Below, one piece after another: positions 18,633 through 26,381 of a stretch of 64,000 nucleotides of DNA. Location of the stretch: positions 2,294,001-2,358,000 of the forward strand of contig NZ_CP175559.1 in the NCBI RefSeq assembly GCF_047421495.1, written 5' to 3'. A program made the position numbers and the translations under genes. How positions within the stretch are numbered: the first letter of the stretch is position 1; each line of letters starts with the position of its first letter. This stretch comes from Acidithiobacillus sp047421495 (GTDB taxonomy: Bacteria > Pseudomonadota > Gammaproteobacteria > Acidithiobacillales > Acidithiobacillaceae). The notes below the pieces were generated by a model, which had not been told where the DNA came from, ran no database searches, and worked only from the letters and a program-made list of their open reading frames with translations.

Positions 18633-18935
18633 TCAGTGGATACCGCAGAACACGTCACTCATCATGGAAATCAGCCGCAAGGTGCGCGGATCACCGACTC
18701 GATAATAGACCTTGTTGGCATCCTTGCGCGCACGGAGGATATCTTTTTCTCGCAGGATCGCCAGATGCTGGGAGATGTTGCTCTGCGTGGTTCCCACTGC
18801 GGAGACGATATCCTGGACACTCATTTCGTCCGACCCCAAAACACACAGCACTTTCAGGCGCAGTGGGTGGGCCATAGCTTTCAGAGAACGCGAAGCCTGT
18901 TCGATGTCCTCTTCCCTCGTTGGTAACTCTTCCAT
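18633..18935 (-). CDS. ArsR-family repressor of the SqrR/BigR/YgaV persulfide-sensing type
   Basis: Winged-helix repressor of 100 residues from the ATG at 18935 (GAGG seven bases upstream; an ATG nine codons earlier has no ribosome site). The helix-turn-helix is SVQDIVSAVGTTQSNISQHLAIL and the wing KDANKVYYRVGD. It has just two cysteines, one in LKVLCVLG (residue 31) and one in the C-terminal VFCGIH (residue 97), 66 residues apart. SqrR (C41/C107) and BigR (C42/C108) have the same spacing, and those cysteines form di- or tetrasulfide links on sensing reactive sulfur. The usual ArsR metal motif ELCVCDL is absent. With rhodanese, DUF2892, Grx and Trx genes downstream, sulfur sensing is the best reading. 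Confidence 0.85.
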   Translation of the reverse strand: MEELPTREEDIEQASRSLKAMAHPLRLKVLCVLGSDEMSVQDIVSAVGTTQSNISQHLAILREKDILRARKDANKVYYRVGDPRTLRLISMMSDVFCGIH

Positions 18936-19010
18936 ATCCTTGCCTCTTGGTCCATTAACCATCTTATTGACTTTAATTTAGAAACTGTATTGCGAAGTCC
19001 TGCCTCCACC

Positions 19011-19039
19011 TTGCCTTTCACGCTGCAACCGCATAAAAT
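19011..19039 (+). promoter_or_regulatory. sigma-70-like promoter of tRNA-Gly
   Basis: TTGCCT at 19011-19016 and TAAAAT at 19034-19039 are separated by 17 bases. The expected start would lie a few bases before the tRNA 5' end at 19050. Spacing and position fit a housekeeping promoter for the tRNA. Confidence 0.6.
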
Positions 19040-19049
19040 CCACTCCAAC

Positions 19050-19123
19050 GCGGGTGTAGTTCAATGGTAGAACCTGAGCTTCCCAAGCTCATGACGTGGG
19101 TTCGATTCCCATCACCCGCTCCA
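19050..19123 (+). tRNA. tRNA-Gly, anticodon CCC
   Basis: A complete cloverleaf: acceptor GCGGGTG paired with CACCCGC, D-arm TAGTTCAATGGTAGAAC, anticodon stem TGAGC/GCTCA with loop TTCCCAA, and T-arm GTGGGTTCGATTCCCAT. Anticodon CCC reads GGG codons. The discriminator is T and CCA is encoded at 19121-19123. It stands alone, divergent from the ArsR-type regulator gene. Confidence 0.95.
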
Positions 19124-19171
19124 TCATCAGCGAATGAGAATAACCCCATACAGCAATTTTAGAAACCCCCG

Positions 19172-19205
19172 GATCATAAGCAATCAATGATCATAAGCAA
19201 TCAAT
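19172..19205. repeat. perfect 17-bp tandem duplication over the ubiD stop codon
   Basis: GATCATAAGCAATCAAT occurs at 19172-19188 and again immediately at 19189-19205. The second copy contains the ubiD stop codon (19201-19203, TGA on the minus strand) and the last coding bases. The duplication leaves the protein unchanged and lies 49 bases downstream of tRNA-Gly. It looks like a replication-slippage product. Confidence 0.9.
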
Positions 19206-20673
19206 ATAGTGGCCGATCCAGGCTGGCCAATATGGCGTCTACCCGATCGCGCACCGCCGCGGTCATCTGAATGGGACGCCCCCACTCCCGCTGGGTTTCT
19301 CCAGGCATTTTGTTGGTCGCATCAAAACCCGTCTTACCGCCGAGACCGGCGACAGGCGAGGCAAAATCCAGATAATCTATGGGCGTGTTTTCAATAAGGG
19401 TGATATCCCGAACCGGATCCATCCGGGTCGTCATGGCCCAGATCACATCTTCCCAACTACGCACATTGATATCGTCATCCACCACAATAATGAATTTGGT
19501 ATACATGAACTGGCGCAGAAATCCCCAAATACCAAACATGACACGCTTGGCATGCCCCGGATACCCTTTGCGGATGCTGACCACCGCCAGACGATAGGAA
19601 CAACCTTCGGGGGGCAGATAAAAATCCACAATTTCCGGGAACTGCTTCTGCAGTAATGGCACAAACACTTCATTCAACGCCGCACCCAGAATGGCCGGTT
19701 CATCGGGAGGACGCCCAGTATAAGTGCTATGATAAATGGGGTTTTCACGATGGGTGATGGCTTCCACGGTAAACACAGGAAATTTCTGGGTTTCGTTGTA
19801 ATACCCGGTATGGTCCCCAAAAGGGCCTTCTTCGGCCATATCATCGGGGTATATATGACCTTCCAGCACGATTTCTGCACGGGCAGGTACCTGAAGCGGG
19901 ACGGTCAAGGCCTTGGCCAACTCGGTACGTCCACCCCGCAACAATCCGGCAAACTGATGTTCGGAAACCGTATCAGGAATCGGAATCACGGCAGCGAGAA
20001 TGGTTGCCGGGTCAGCACCATATGCCACCGCCACGGGAAAAGGCTCACCCGGATGCTGTTTCTGAAATTCGCGCAGGTCCTGTGCCCCGCCCCGGTGCGC
20101 CAACCAGCGCATGATCACCCGGTTGCGACCAATGACCTGTTGCCGGTAAATGCCCATGTTGACCCGGCGCTTGTGCGGACCTTTGGTAATGGTCAAACCC
20201 CAGGTCATGAGCGGTGCGGCGTCTTCCGGCCAGCAGGTCTGTACCGGCAAGGCGGATAAATCCACTTCATCGCCGCGTAGTATCACTTCCTGACAAGGCG
20301 GATGGGCAACGATCGTCGGAGCCATGTACAGCACCTTGCGCAGGGTCGGCAATTTGTGCCACAAATCCCGTAACCCCCGGGGAGGGTCGGGCTCCTTGAG
20401 ATAGGACAGTAATTGACCGATTTGCCGCAAGCCAGCCAGTGACTCGGCACCCATGCCCAGGGCTACTCTCTCCGTCGTGCCAAATAGATTGCCCAGCACC
20501 GGCATGGTAAAGCCGCTGACTTGCTGGAATAGCACTGCGGGGCCACCCGCCCGAAGGGTGCGATCACAAATTTCTGTCATCTCCAACTGCGGAGATACGG
20601 GCACCTGGAGAGCGCGCAGCAGGTCCCGTTTTTCCAGATCGGCAATAAAGGCGCGCAGGTCACGATAGCTCAT
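19201..20673 (-). CDS. ubiD: UbiD-family prenyl-FMN-dependent decarboxylase
   Basis: Decarboxylates 4-hydroxy-3-polyprenylbenzoate in ubiquinone synthesis, using prenylated FMN made by UbiX. The protein is 490 residues, the usual UbiD length, starting MSYRDLRAFIADLEKRDLLRAL. Conserved parts include MGIYRQQVIGRNRVIMRWLAHRGG (Mn/prFMN phosphate region) and EEGPFGDHTGYYNE, which bears the catalytic Glu/Asp network near residue 285. It lies 24 bases after the PhnD-like gene on the same strand, and the flavin hydroxylase genes and ubiK lie a few kilobases away. That clustering supports the ubiquinone role over other UbiD-family reactions. Confidence 0.93.
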   Translation of the reverse strand: MSYRDLRAFIADLEKRDLLRALQVPVSPQLEMTEICDRTLRAGGPAVLFQQVSGFTMPVLGNLFGTTERVALGMGAESLAGLRQIGQLLSYLKEPDPPRGLRDLWHKLPTLRKVLYMAPTIVAHPPCQEVILRGDEVDLSALPVQTCWPEDAAPLMTWGLTITKGPHKRRVNMGIYRQQVIGRNRVIMRWLAHRGGAQDLREFQKQHPGEPFPVAVAYGADPATILAAVIPIPDTVSEHQFAGLLRGGRTELAKALTVPLQVPARAEIVLEGHIYPDDMAEEGPFGDHTGYYNETQKFPVFTVEAITHRENPIYHSTYTGRPPDEPAILGAALNEVFVPLLQKQFPEIVDFYLPPEGCSYRLAVVSIRKGYPGHAKRVMFGIWGFLRQFMYTKFIIVVDDDINVRSWEDVIWAMTTRMDPVRDITLIENTPIDYLDFASPVAGLGGKTGFDATNKMPGETQREWGRPIQMTAAVRDRVDAILASLDRPLY

Positions 20674-20697
20674 GGGCGCATTGTAACCACAGCCACT

Positions 20698-21570
20698 CTA
20701 GTTTGTCCCCTCTCCGGGATCTTCACGAGCGACCACAAAGGCGCTGTCCGCCACTTCCAGGCTGGAGGTGGCACGAATATCAATGGCTTCGTGACCACTG
20801 ATGTATTCATCGGCCAGGGTGCTCAGACAGGCCATTTCGTCTTCCGAAACGGCTTCGAATCCGGCAAATCCCAGATCTTCCAGGAGCACTCTTCCGCGCA
20901 GCTCCGCATCCATGGCACAGAGCAAGTCCGTCAGCATGTCCTGCTGCGGAAACAGGCGGGGGCCAATGCAAAAAGCATGAAAGGCAAAGGCATCATCCGA
21001 CTGGTCGATAATGCGCAGACGCTCACGAATCAGCTTGCTGGCACTGAGGTACACCTCATCAAACAGGAAACCCAGGTCCGCCTGCCCCTGCAACAAGGCT
21101 TTCAGCACCCCCTGATAACTGCCGGTAAACACAAATTCCAGCCGCGCCCGGTCAATATCGGCCTTGTCCATCAGAAACAATCCGACCATATGGATCAAGG
21201 TGCCGGGATGTGCCGAGGCAATGCGAATACGTGCCGGAAAGTCCTGGGGAGCGTGCATCGGCCCTTCGGTTTTCCCGCACAAATACACTTCGTCAAAATG
21301 ATTGCGGGGCTTGACGATGGGCCTGAATCCCAGTTTCTGCTGATACTGTACCCAATCGAAGGGGTTGGCGTAGACCAGATCAAAATGACCCGAGAGTACC
21401 GCCGCCCGACCCTTGTCAAAATCATCCTGGGGCTGGAAATGCATCACCTGACCCAGGTGACGTTGCAAATAGGTATTCATCAGAAACCAGCCCGGCAGAT
21501 TTTTACCCGAATAGTTGGGGTCCACCGTAAAGTTCAGGGTGCTTTTACGTGCTGCCCATTCTTCGCTCAT
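20698..21570 (-). CDS. PhnD/SsuA-like periplasmic-binding-fold protein without signal peptide
   Basis: About 290 residues with the phosphate/phosphonate-type binding fold: NFTVDPNYSGKNLPGWFLMNTYLQRHLGQ at the start, FDLVYANPFDWVQYQQKLGFRPIVKP, and a C-terminal FTGSYQGVLKALLQGQADLGFLFDEV segment equivalent to the hinge and second lobe of PhnD. No signal peptide is present from either possible start (21615 or 21570), so it may be cytoplasmic. I chose 21570 because the earlier start lies inside the preceding gene. No permease or ATPase gene is nearby. It lies between the SCP2-domain gene and ubiD on the same strand, so a non-transport role linked to them is possible but unproven. Confidence 0.7.
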   Translation of the reverse strand: MSEEWAARKSTLNFTVDPNYSGKNLPGWFLMNTYLQRHLGQVMHFQPQDDFDKGRAAVLSGHFDLVYANPFDWVQYQQKLGFRPIVKPRNHFDEVYLCGKTEGPMHAPQDFPARIRIASAHPGTLIHMVGLFLMDKADIDRARLEFVFTGSYQGVLKALLQGQADLGFLFDEVYLSASKLIRERLRIIDQSDDAFAFHAFCIGPRLFPQQDMLTDLLCAMDAELRGRVLLEDLGFAGFEAVSEDEMACLSTLADEYISGHEAIDIRATSSLEVADSAFVVAREDPGEGTN

Positions 21571-21583
21571 CAACGCATCGGCC

Positions 21584-21973
21584 TTAAATATCAAAATCGA
21601 CAGGAATTTCGCCAAGAATATTCAGATGGATATTAAAAGGCGTCATGTATTTCATGGCGGTCATCATGGACCCCTTGAACTTGAGCTTACGCGTCATCAA
21701 GGCGGCCTTACCCGACACCGCACCAGAGAGGATTTTCTGCCAGTTGTCCATGCTCGTCCACATGATGAAGTCACGACGACGACCATCGGATGGCCCGGCA
21801 TAGATGACTTTTCCGGCCTTGCAGAAGAGCATGACGTGGGGAATATCCGGCCGGCCTTCGATGTAATATTCCCAGGTCGCATTGAAGTTTTTCAGATCTT
21901 TCTGAATTTCCGGATGCGAATCCCATTGCTTGCCCACCAGACGGATCCATTCGGTACTCATGAATTTTGTCAT
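21584..21973 (-). CDS. SCP2 sterol-binding-domain protein
   Basis: A 129-residue protein whose C-terminal half reads GRRRDFIMWTSMDNWQKILSGAVSGKAALMTRKLKFKG, the pattern of the SCP2 lipid-binding fold. The N-terminal half WEYYIEGRPDIPHVMLFCKAGKVIYAG supplies the preceding strands. SCP2-domain proteins bind hydrophobic molecules; UbiJ and UbiT of ubiquinone synthesis have this domain. It is followed by the PhnD-like gene (13-base gap) and ubiD. I start it at 21973; AGAGGTG lies ten bases upstream. A link to quinone lipid handling is an inference from neighbours. Confidence 0.75.
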   Translation of the reverse strand: MTKFMSTEWIRLVGKQWDSHPEIQKDLKNFNATWEYYIEGRPDIPHVMLFCKAGKVIYAGPSDGRRRDFIMWTSMDNWQKILSGAVSGKAALMTRKLKFKGSMMTAMKYMTPFNIHLNILGEIPVDFDI

Positions 21974-22056
21974 GATTAAAAGCACCTCTAAGTCATGTAT
22001 AAATGATCCATAATAATTTGTTTATATTCTATTTATCTATTTACTTTGTCTTATAG

Positions 22057-22803
22057 TTAGACGCTTTTCACACTTTCGCCAGTCGCCAGCAAAAATTGCA
22101 CGATCATTCCCGAAAGCATCACGCCAAATAGTGCGGGCATATAGGAAATAGTTCCATTGACGGTTTTGGGTCGCCCTTGAGGGCCGGTGACCGGCTCGGG
22201 TGGGGCGGTCGGGCGGGGCGTTTCATCAGAAAATACCGTCAAAAAATCCAGACTGGCGCCATTCTTACGGAGCAAAGCCCGTACTTCACGCGCCAGCGGA
22301 CATTTTTCGGTCTGATTCAATTTGGCCACCCGCACCCGTTGGGGGTCCAGACGATTTCCTGCCCCCATACTGGAAAAAACTTCCAGACCTAATTGCTGGG
22401 CAGACTGGATCAACAGCGCTTTCCAGGCAATGGCATCAATGCAATCGGCCACGAGTTCGGCACCACTTTCACGCAGAATCTGCTCCGCGTTGTCGGCGGT
22501 GATAAATTCCTGGCGGGCGACGACGGTACAGGCAGGGGAAATATCCCGGATACGTGCCGCCATCACCGCCACCTTGGGCTGATCCAGGGTCGAATGCAGT
22601 GCCACTACCTGACGGTTGATATTGGATGGGGAAACCACATCATGGTCCACCAGCGTGATTTTGCCGACGCCAGCACGGGCCAGATTTTCGGCCACATAGC
22701 CACCCACACCACCCACACCGGCAATCAATACATGGCGGCGGTGCAAATCGGCGGCAGCAGTTGCCCCCAACAGAATTTCACTACGTTCAAAAGGATCCGG
22801 CAT
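22057..22803 (-). CDS. tcdA: tRNA threonylcarbamoyladenosine dehydratase
   Basis: TcdA (CsdL) uses ATP to dehydrate t6A at position 37 of tRNAs to cyclic ct6A. The E1/ThiF-type fold is clear: HVLIAGVGGVGGYVAENLARAGVGKITLVDHDVVSPSNINRQ, with the glycine-rich nucleotide loop and the NxNRQ adenylation motif. IDAIAWKALLIQSAQQLGLEVFSSMGAGNRLDP follows. Length (248 residues) and a hydrophobic C-terminal end (FGVMLSGMIVQFLL) match the family. Its ATG lies immediately next to the tatD stop on the same strand. Confidence 0.92.
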   Translation of the reverse strand: MPDPFERSEILLGATAAADLHRRHVLIAGVGGVGGYVAENLARAGVGKITLVDHDVVSPSNINRQVVALHSTLDQPKVAVMAARIRDISPACTVVARQEFITADNAEQILRESGAELVADCIDAIAWKALLIQSAQQLGLEVFSSMGAGNRLDPQRVRVAKLNQTEKCPLAREVRALLRKNGASLDFLTVFSDETPRPTAPPEPVTGPQGRPKTVNGTISYMPALFGVMLSGMIVQFLLATGESVKSV

Positions 22804-23580
22804 TTAGGCATTTTCCTGAAAGCGAAAAAAAGCCAGCGTATTACGGGTGAGTCGTTCTGCCAACGCCGGGAATGGGATTTCGCGCAGATGGGCCAGGGCG
22901 CGGACAGTTTCCACCAGAAAAGCCGGCTCGTTGCGCTGCCCTCGAAAGGACCCGCCGGGCTGCCAGGGCGCATCGGTTTCTATCAATACCCGATCCAGGG
23001 GTAAAGACCGGATGGTGGCCTGCAGGCGCAGGGCCCGGGGATGGGTGAAGGCAGCGCCCAGCCCCAGGTAAAATCCGCTGTCCATCAGTCGCTGTGCCTG
23101 CACCAGGCTCCCGGAAAAGCTGTGCACCACCCCCCTCAGCCCCGGAAAACCACGCAGAATCAGGATCAGTTCTTCGAGAGTGCGGCGCGCATGCAAGATC
23201 ACCGGCAAATTCAGCGCCAGCGCCAACTGCAACTGGCTTTTCAGACAAGCGACTTGCGCCCCATGATCAGGTGCGTTTTCCGAAAGATCCAGACCAATCT
23301 CACCCAGCGCCACGGCCTGTTCCAGCAAAACCGGCAATGCGTCAAGCCAACCGGAAGCGCAGGCATTCAGATATAAAGGATGCACCCCATAAGCCGGATA
23401 AAGCATGGTGTTCTGGGCACAAAGCTGCTGCAGGCGAGGCCAGAATGATGGGCTGTAGGCGGGTACCACCATTTTATGCACACCTGCAGCTTGGGCTCTC
23501 TGAATAACCTCCTGCCGATCCGGATCAAAGGCCGCATCATCCAGGTGACAGTGACTATCGATCAATTCAGGGAAACGCAT
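22804..23580 (-). CDS. tatD: TatD-family metal-dependent deoxyribonuclease
   Basis: Members have 3'-5' DNase activity and a TIM-barrel with two metal ions. Metal-binding motifs are visible: IDSHCHLDDAAFD at residues 7-19, GEIGLD near 95, VILHARR near 130, VVHSFSG near 155, and ETDAPWQP near 203. Length of 258 residues is normal; it could equally be YcfH-type, since TatD paralogues cannot be told apart by eye. It is divergent from the flavin hydroxylase gene, with 87 bases between them, and directly precedes tcdA. Confidence 0.9.
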   Translation of the reverse strand: MRFPELIDSHCHLDDAAFDPDRQEVIQRAQAAGVHKMVVPAYSPSFWPRLQQLCAQNTMLYPAYGVHPLYLNACASGWLDALPVLLEQAVALGEIGLDLSENAPDHGAQVACLKSQLQLALALNLPVILHARRTLEELILILRGFPGLRGVVHSFSGSLVQAQRLMDSGFYLGLGAAFTHPRALRLQATIRSLPLDRVLIETDAPWQPGGSFRGQRNEPAFLVETVRALAHLREIPFPALAERLTRNTLAFFRFQENA

Positions 23581-23667
23581 TTTCCAGACAAAAACCTCAA
23601 TCCATGACTTGCCGCCAGACCCATCTTGGTCTTAAATGACAGGATATGCTCAAATGCTGGAGAAATC

Positions 23668-24897
23668 ATGCATAGCCTGACCGCCGATATTACCATCCTC
23701 GGCAATGGCCCTGTGGCGCACAGTCTGGCATTGGCCCTGGGTGAAATCGCTTTCAAGGTGCTCATTGCCGACACCTTTCCTCTGCAGCAAGCCCGCCCGG
23801 CAAATCATGACCGAACAGTGGCCCTCGCTCTGGGCAGTCGTCGCCTGCTCAGGCATCTGGGCGTGGAAATACCCCTGCGTGACGCCGCTGCCATCGAAAC
23901 GGTGCAGATTACCCAGCAAGGCCTCACGGGCCAGGTTCGCCTGGAACACCAGTTGCTCGACGCTCCGGAACAGCGCCTGGGTGAAGTGACCGGGCTGAAC
24001 ACCTTGCAGGCCGCACTGGCGCTGCCCTTGGCCCAAAATCCCTCCATCCGGCAGCTGGCCACTGGTCCTCTGGAATCCCTGCAGTGGTTTCCTGATCGCC
24101 TGCAACTGGACTGGCCAGGCCTGCGGGTGGAAACGGCGCTGGCGGTGGTAGCCGATGGTGGTCATGGCGGACTCGCCCGTCTGGCGCCCTTGCAACGTCT
24201 GGGCTGGGATCATAACCGGCACGCCATTGTCGCCACCGTCACCCCCCGTGAGCCCCTGTCAGGCATCGCTTTCGAGCATTTTCAGGAAAGCGGGCCGCTG
24301 GCCTTTCTTCCCTTTGGTCAACAGCAGTTCTCCATAGTCTGGAGCCTGCGTCCAGGAGCGGCCAGTCAGGTCATGGATCTCCATGATGCGGCTTTTCTGG
24401 ACGCCCTGAACCGCCAGCGGCCGCCCCATCTTCCGCCCCTGAGGGATACCAGTCCACGCAGTGTGTATCCTCTGTTTTTCCAGCGTCTTTGGGCAGAACC
24501 CAGCCAACGTCTGGCCCTGGTGGGCAATGCTGCCCAGACCCTGCACCCCCTCGCAGGTCAGGGTTACAATTTGGGTCTGCGGGATGTCATCACTCTCGCG
24601 GCGCTGCTCCGGGAGGCCGCCGCTACTGGTCAGGATCCGGGCAGCAGACGCTTGCTGGAAGATTACAGTCGTATTCGCCGTCGCGATCGGCTGGAAACCA
24701 TCGCTTTTACCGAGGCCATGAATCGCCTGTTCAGTAATCCACGTTTCCCCCTGCGCCTAGCTCGCGCTGCTGCATTGGCCCTGCTGGAGCAAAGCACCTT
24801 TGCCAAACGCGAGCTTGCGGCCCGGCTGGCCGGCATTCGCCTGCCCGCCGGAAGTGTCATTCCCGACTTGCAAGGAACGCCTGCCCATGTCCGCTGA
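23668..24897 (+). CDS. UbiH/UbiF/VisC-family FAD-dependent hydroxylase (first copy)
   Basis: Aromatic-ring monooxygenase of about 409 residues in the family that hydroxylates the ubiquinone ring. FAD-binding motifs are present: ADITILGNGPVAHSLALALG (GxGxxA dinucleotide loop), a middle segment ALAVVADGGHGGLARL (DG motif) and LALVGNAAQTLHPLAGQGYNLGLRDV (GD-type motif with Asn in place of Asp). The ATG at 23668 has GGAG five bases upstream, better than an earlier ATG at 23626. It overlaps the next hydroxylase gene by eleven bases. It may be UbiH, but which ring carbon it acts on cannot be told from sequence. Confidence 0.87.
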   Translation: MHSLTADITILGNGPVAHSLALALGEIAFKVLIADTFPLQQARPANHDRTVALALGSRRLLRHLGVEIPLRDAAAIETVQITQQGLTGQVRLEHQLLDAPEQRLGEVTGLNTLQAALALPLAQNPSIRQLATGPLESLQWFPDRLQLDWPGLRVETALAVVADGGHGGLARLAPLQRLGWDHNRHAIVATVTPREPLSGIAFEHFQESGPLAFLPFGQQQFSIVWSLRPGAASQVMDLHDAAFLDALNRQRPPHLPPLRDTSPRSVYPLFFQRLWAEPSQRLALVGNAAQTLHPLAGQGYNLGLRDVITLAALLREAAATGQDPGSRRLLEDYSRIRRRDRLETIAFTEAMNRLFSNPRFPLRLARAAALALLEQSTFAKRELAARLAGIRLPAGSVIPDLQGTPAHVR

Positions 24898-26134
24898 TCC
24901 CCATTATGATCTGATCATTTCCGGCGCCGGCATGGTGGGAGCCAGTCTGGCCCTTGCGGTCAGGCAGACAGGACTGCGGGTCGCTATTTTCGAAAAACGT
25001 CCACAAGCCCTTTGTGCCATGCCCGATGCCTATGAACGCGCCAGCCTGGTTGCTGCCGGTTCCGGACGCTTTTTGCAGAAAATCGGCATCGATGTGGCGA
25101 CATTGGGTAGCACCGTGGAAAGGATGCGCGTCTGGGACGCCGAAACAACAGGCAGTATCCATCTGGATGCGGAAGAAGCGGGAGAGGCTTTTCTCGGTCA
25201 CATTCTCGAAAACCGTCGCCTGGAACAAGCGCTTCATGCCGCTTTTGCCGATCAAGGGGTGGATGTTTTTTACGGACGAGAAATCCGTGCGGCCTGGGCC
25301 GACCAGGAGCAGATACACATCAGCGCAAGCGGGAATGGCGACTCCAGGAATGGTGAATCTGGCGATCGTGCCTATCGCAGCGCCCTCCTCGCCATTGCCG
25401 AGGGTCGCCAGTCGGTACTCCGCAAGCAGCTCATCCAGGCTCCGATTTTTCATGAAGCCTACGGTCAGGATGCCATCACCGCGACCGTGTGGATGGAAAA
25501 ACCCCATCGCAACATCGCCTATCAGCGTTTTCTGCCTACGGGTCCCCTGGCGGTCCTGCCCTTTAGGCATGACAGCGCCGGGCATCCCCGGGCTTCCATC
25601 GTCTGGAGCGCCAGACATACCCTGGCACGGCGGCTGATGCAGATGGACGATGCCGCATTTTTAGCAGCACTCCATCAGGCCTTTGGACCCCAGCTGGGGC
25701 ATTTTGTACGTATCGGCAAGCGCAACAGTTATCCACTGTCCGGCCTGCACAGCAGCCGCTATATAGGTGATCGCTGCGTGATTCTGGGAGACAGTGCCCA
25801 TGGTGTGCATCCATTGGCTGGCCTCGGGGTCAATCTGGGCTTCAGGGATGTCCAGGCGCTGACCGAAAGCATTCAGGAAGCACGGTCGCGGCACGAGGAC
25901 TGGGGAGGCAGTTCAGCATTGCGCCGCTACCAAAGAGCGCGACGTCCTGATAATCTGGCCAATGTCATGGCCTGTGGCACACTCAGTCATCTGTTTTCCA
26001 ATCGCAGTCGAGGGCTGTCCCGCTTGCGCGACATGGGGTTGCTGGGAACGGGGTTGTTGCCACCGGTCAAACGCTTTCTTATCCGTCAGGCCATGGGCCT
26101 TCAAGGAGACTACCATGCAACACCGCATCGCTGA
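24887..26134 (+). CDS. UbiH/UbiF/VisC-family FAD-dependent hydroxylase (second copy)
   Basis: A second ubiquinone-type monooxygenase, about 415 residues. Motifs are DLIISGAGMVGASLALAVRQTG near the start, the AFxDQGVDVF segment, and DRCVILGDSAHGVHPLAGLGVNLGFRDVQAL near residue 295 (GD motif intact, as in UbiF/UbiI). Its ATG lies inside the end of the first hydroxylase gene, and ubiK begins inside its own end, so the three are coupled. Two different hydroxylases side by side suggest separate ring positions in ubiquinone synthesis. Confidence 0.87.
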   Translation: MSADPHYDLIISGAGMVGASLALAVRQTGLRVAIFEKRPQALCAMPDAYERASLVAAGSGRFLQKIGIDVATLGSTVERMRVWDAETTGSIHLDAEEAGEAFLGHILENRRLEQALHAAFADQGVDVFYGREIRAAWADQEQIHISASGNGDSRNGESGDRAYRSALLAIAEGRQSVLRKQLIQAPIFHEAYGQDAITATVWMEKPHRNIAYQRFLPTGPLAVLPFRHDSAGHPRASIVWSARHTLARRLMQMDDAAFLAALHQAFGPQLGHFVRIGKRNSYPLSGLHSSRYIGDRCVILGDSAHGVHPLAGLGVNLGFRDVQALTESIQEARSRHEDWGGSSALRRYQRARRPDNLANVMACGTLSHLFSNRSRGLSRLRDMGLLGTGLLPPVKRFLIRQAMGLQGDYHATPHR

Positions 26135-26378
26135 TGATATTGCTGCCGCCTTTGGAGACGCAATTGCCCGCCTGGGTACCGTCAAGGAAGATGTGGACAA
26201 ACAGGCCAGGGCCATCCTCTCCAATACTCTGGATCGCCTGGATCTGGTTACCCGTGATGAGTTTGATGTCCAGCAGGAACTGCTTTCCCGACTGGCGGCC
26301 CGCATTGCCGCCCTGGAAGCCCGCCTGGACGCAATGGCTCCAAAGACCGCCCTCGACGAAAATTCCGACAAGGGCTAA
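26115..26378 (+). CDS. ubiK: ubiquinone biosynthesis accessory factor UbiK (YqiC/BMFP family)
   Basis: An 87-residue protein starting MQHRIADDIAAAFGDAIARLG, with a central amphipathic region and a C-terminal coiled coil (FDVQQELLSRLAARIAALEARLDAM). This is the DUF526/BMFP pattern of UbiK, which assists the soluble Ubi complex together with UbiJ under aerobic conditions. AAGGAG lies eight bases before the ATG. It overlaps the end of the second hydroxylase gene and precedes comM, an arrangement common in Proteobacteria. Confidence 0.9.
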   Translation: MQHRIADDIAAAFGDAIARLGTVKEDVDKQARAILSNTLDRLDLVTRDEFDVQQELLSRLAARIAALEARLDAMAPKTALDENSDKG

Positions 26379-26381
26379 ACC

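Noticed and set aside
19050..19205. tRNA-Gly with a nearby duplication as an integration site
   Set aside because: The duplicated 17 bases are not from the tRNA, and no integrase or island lies next to it.
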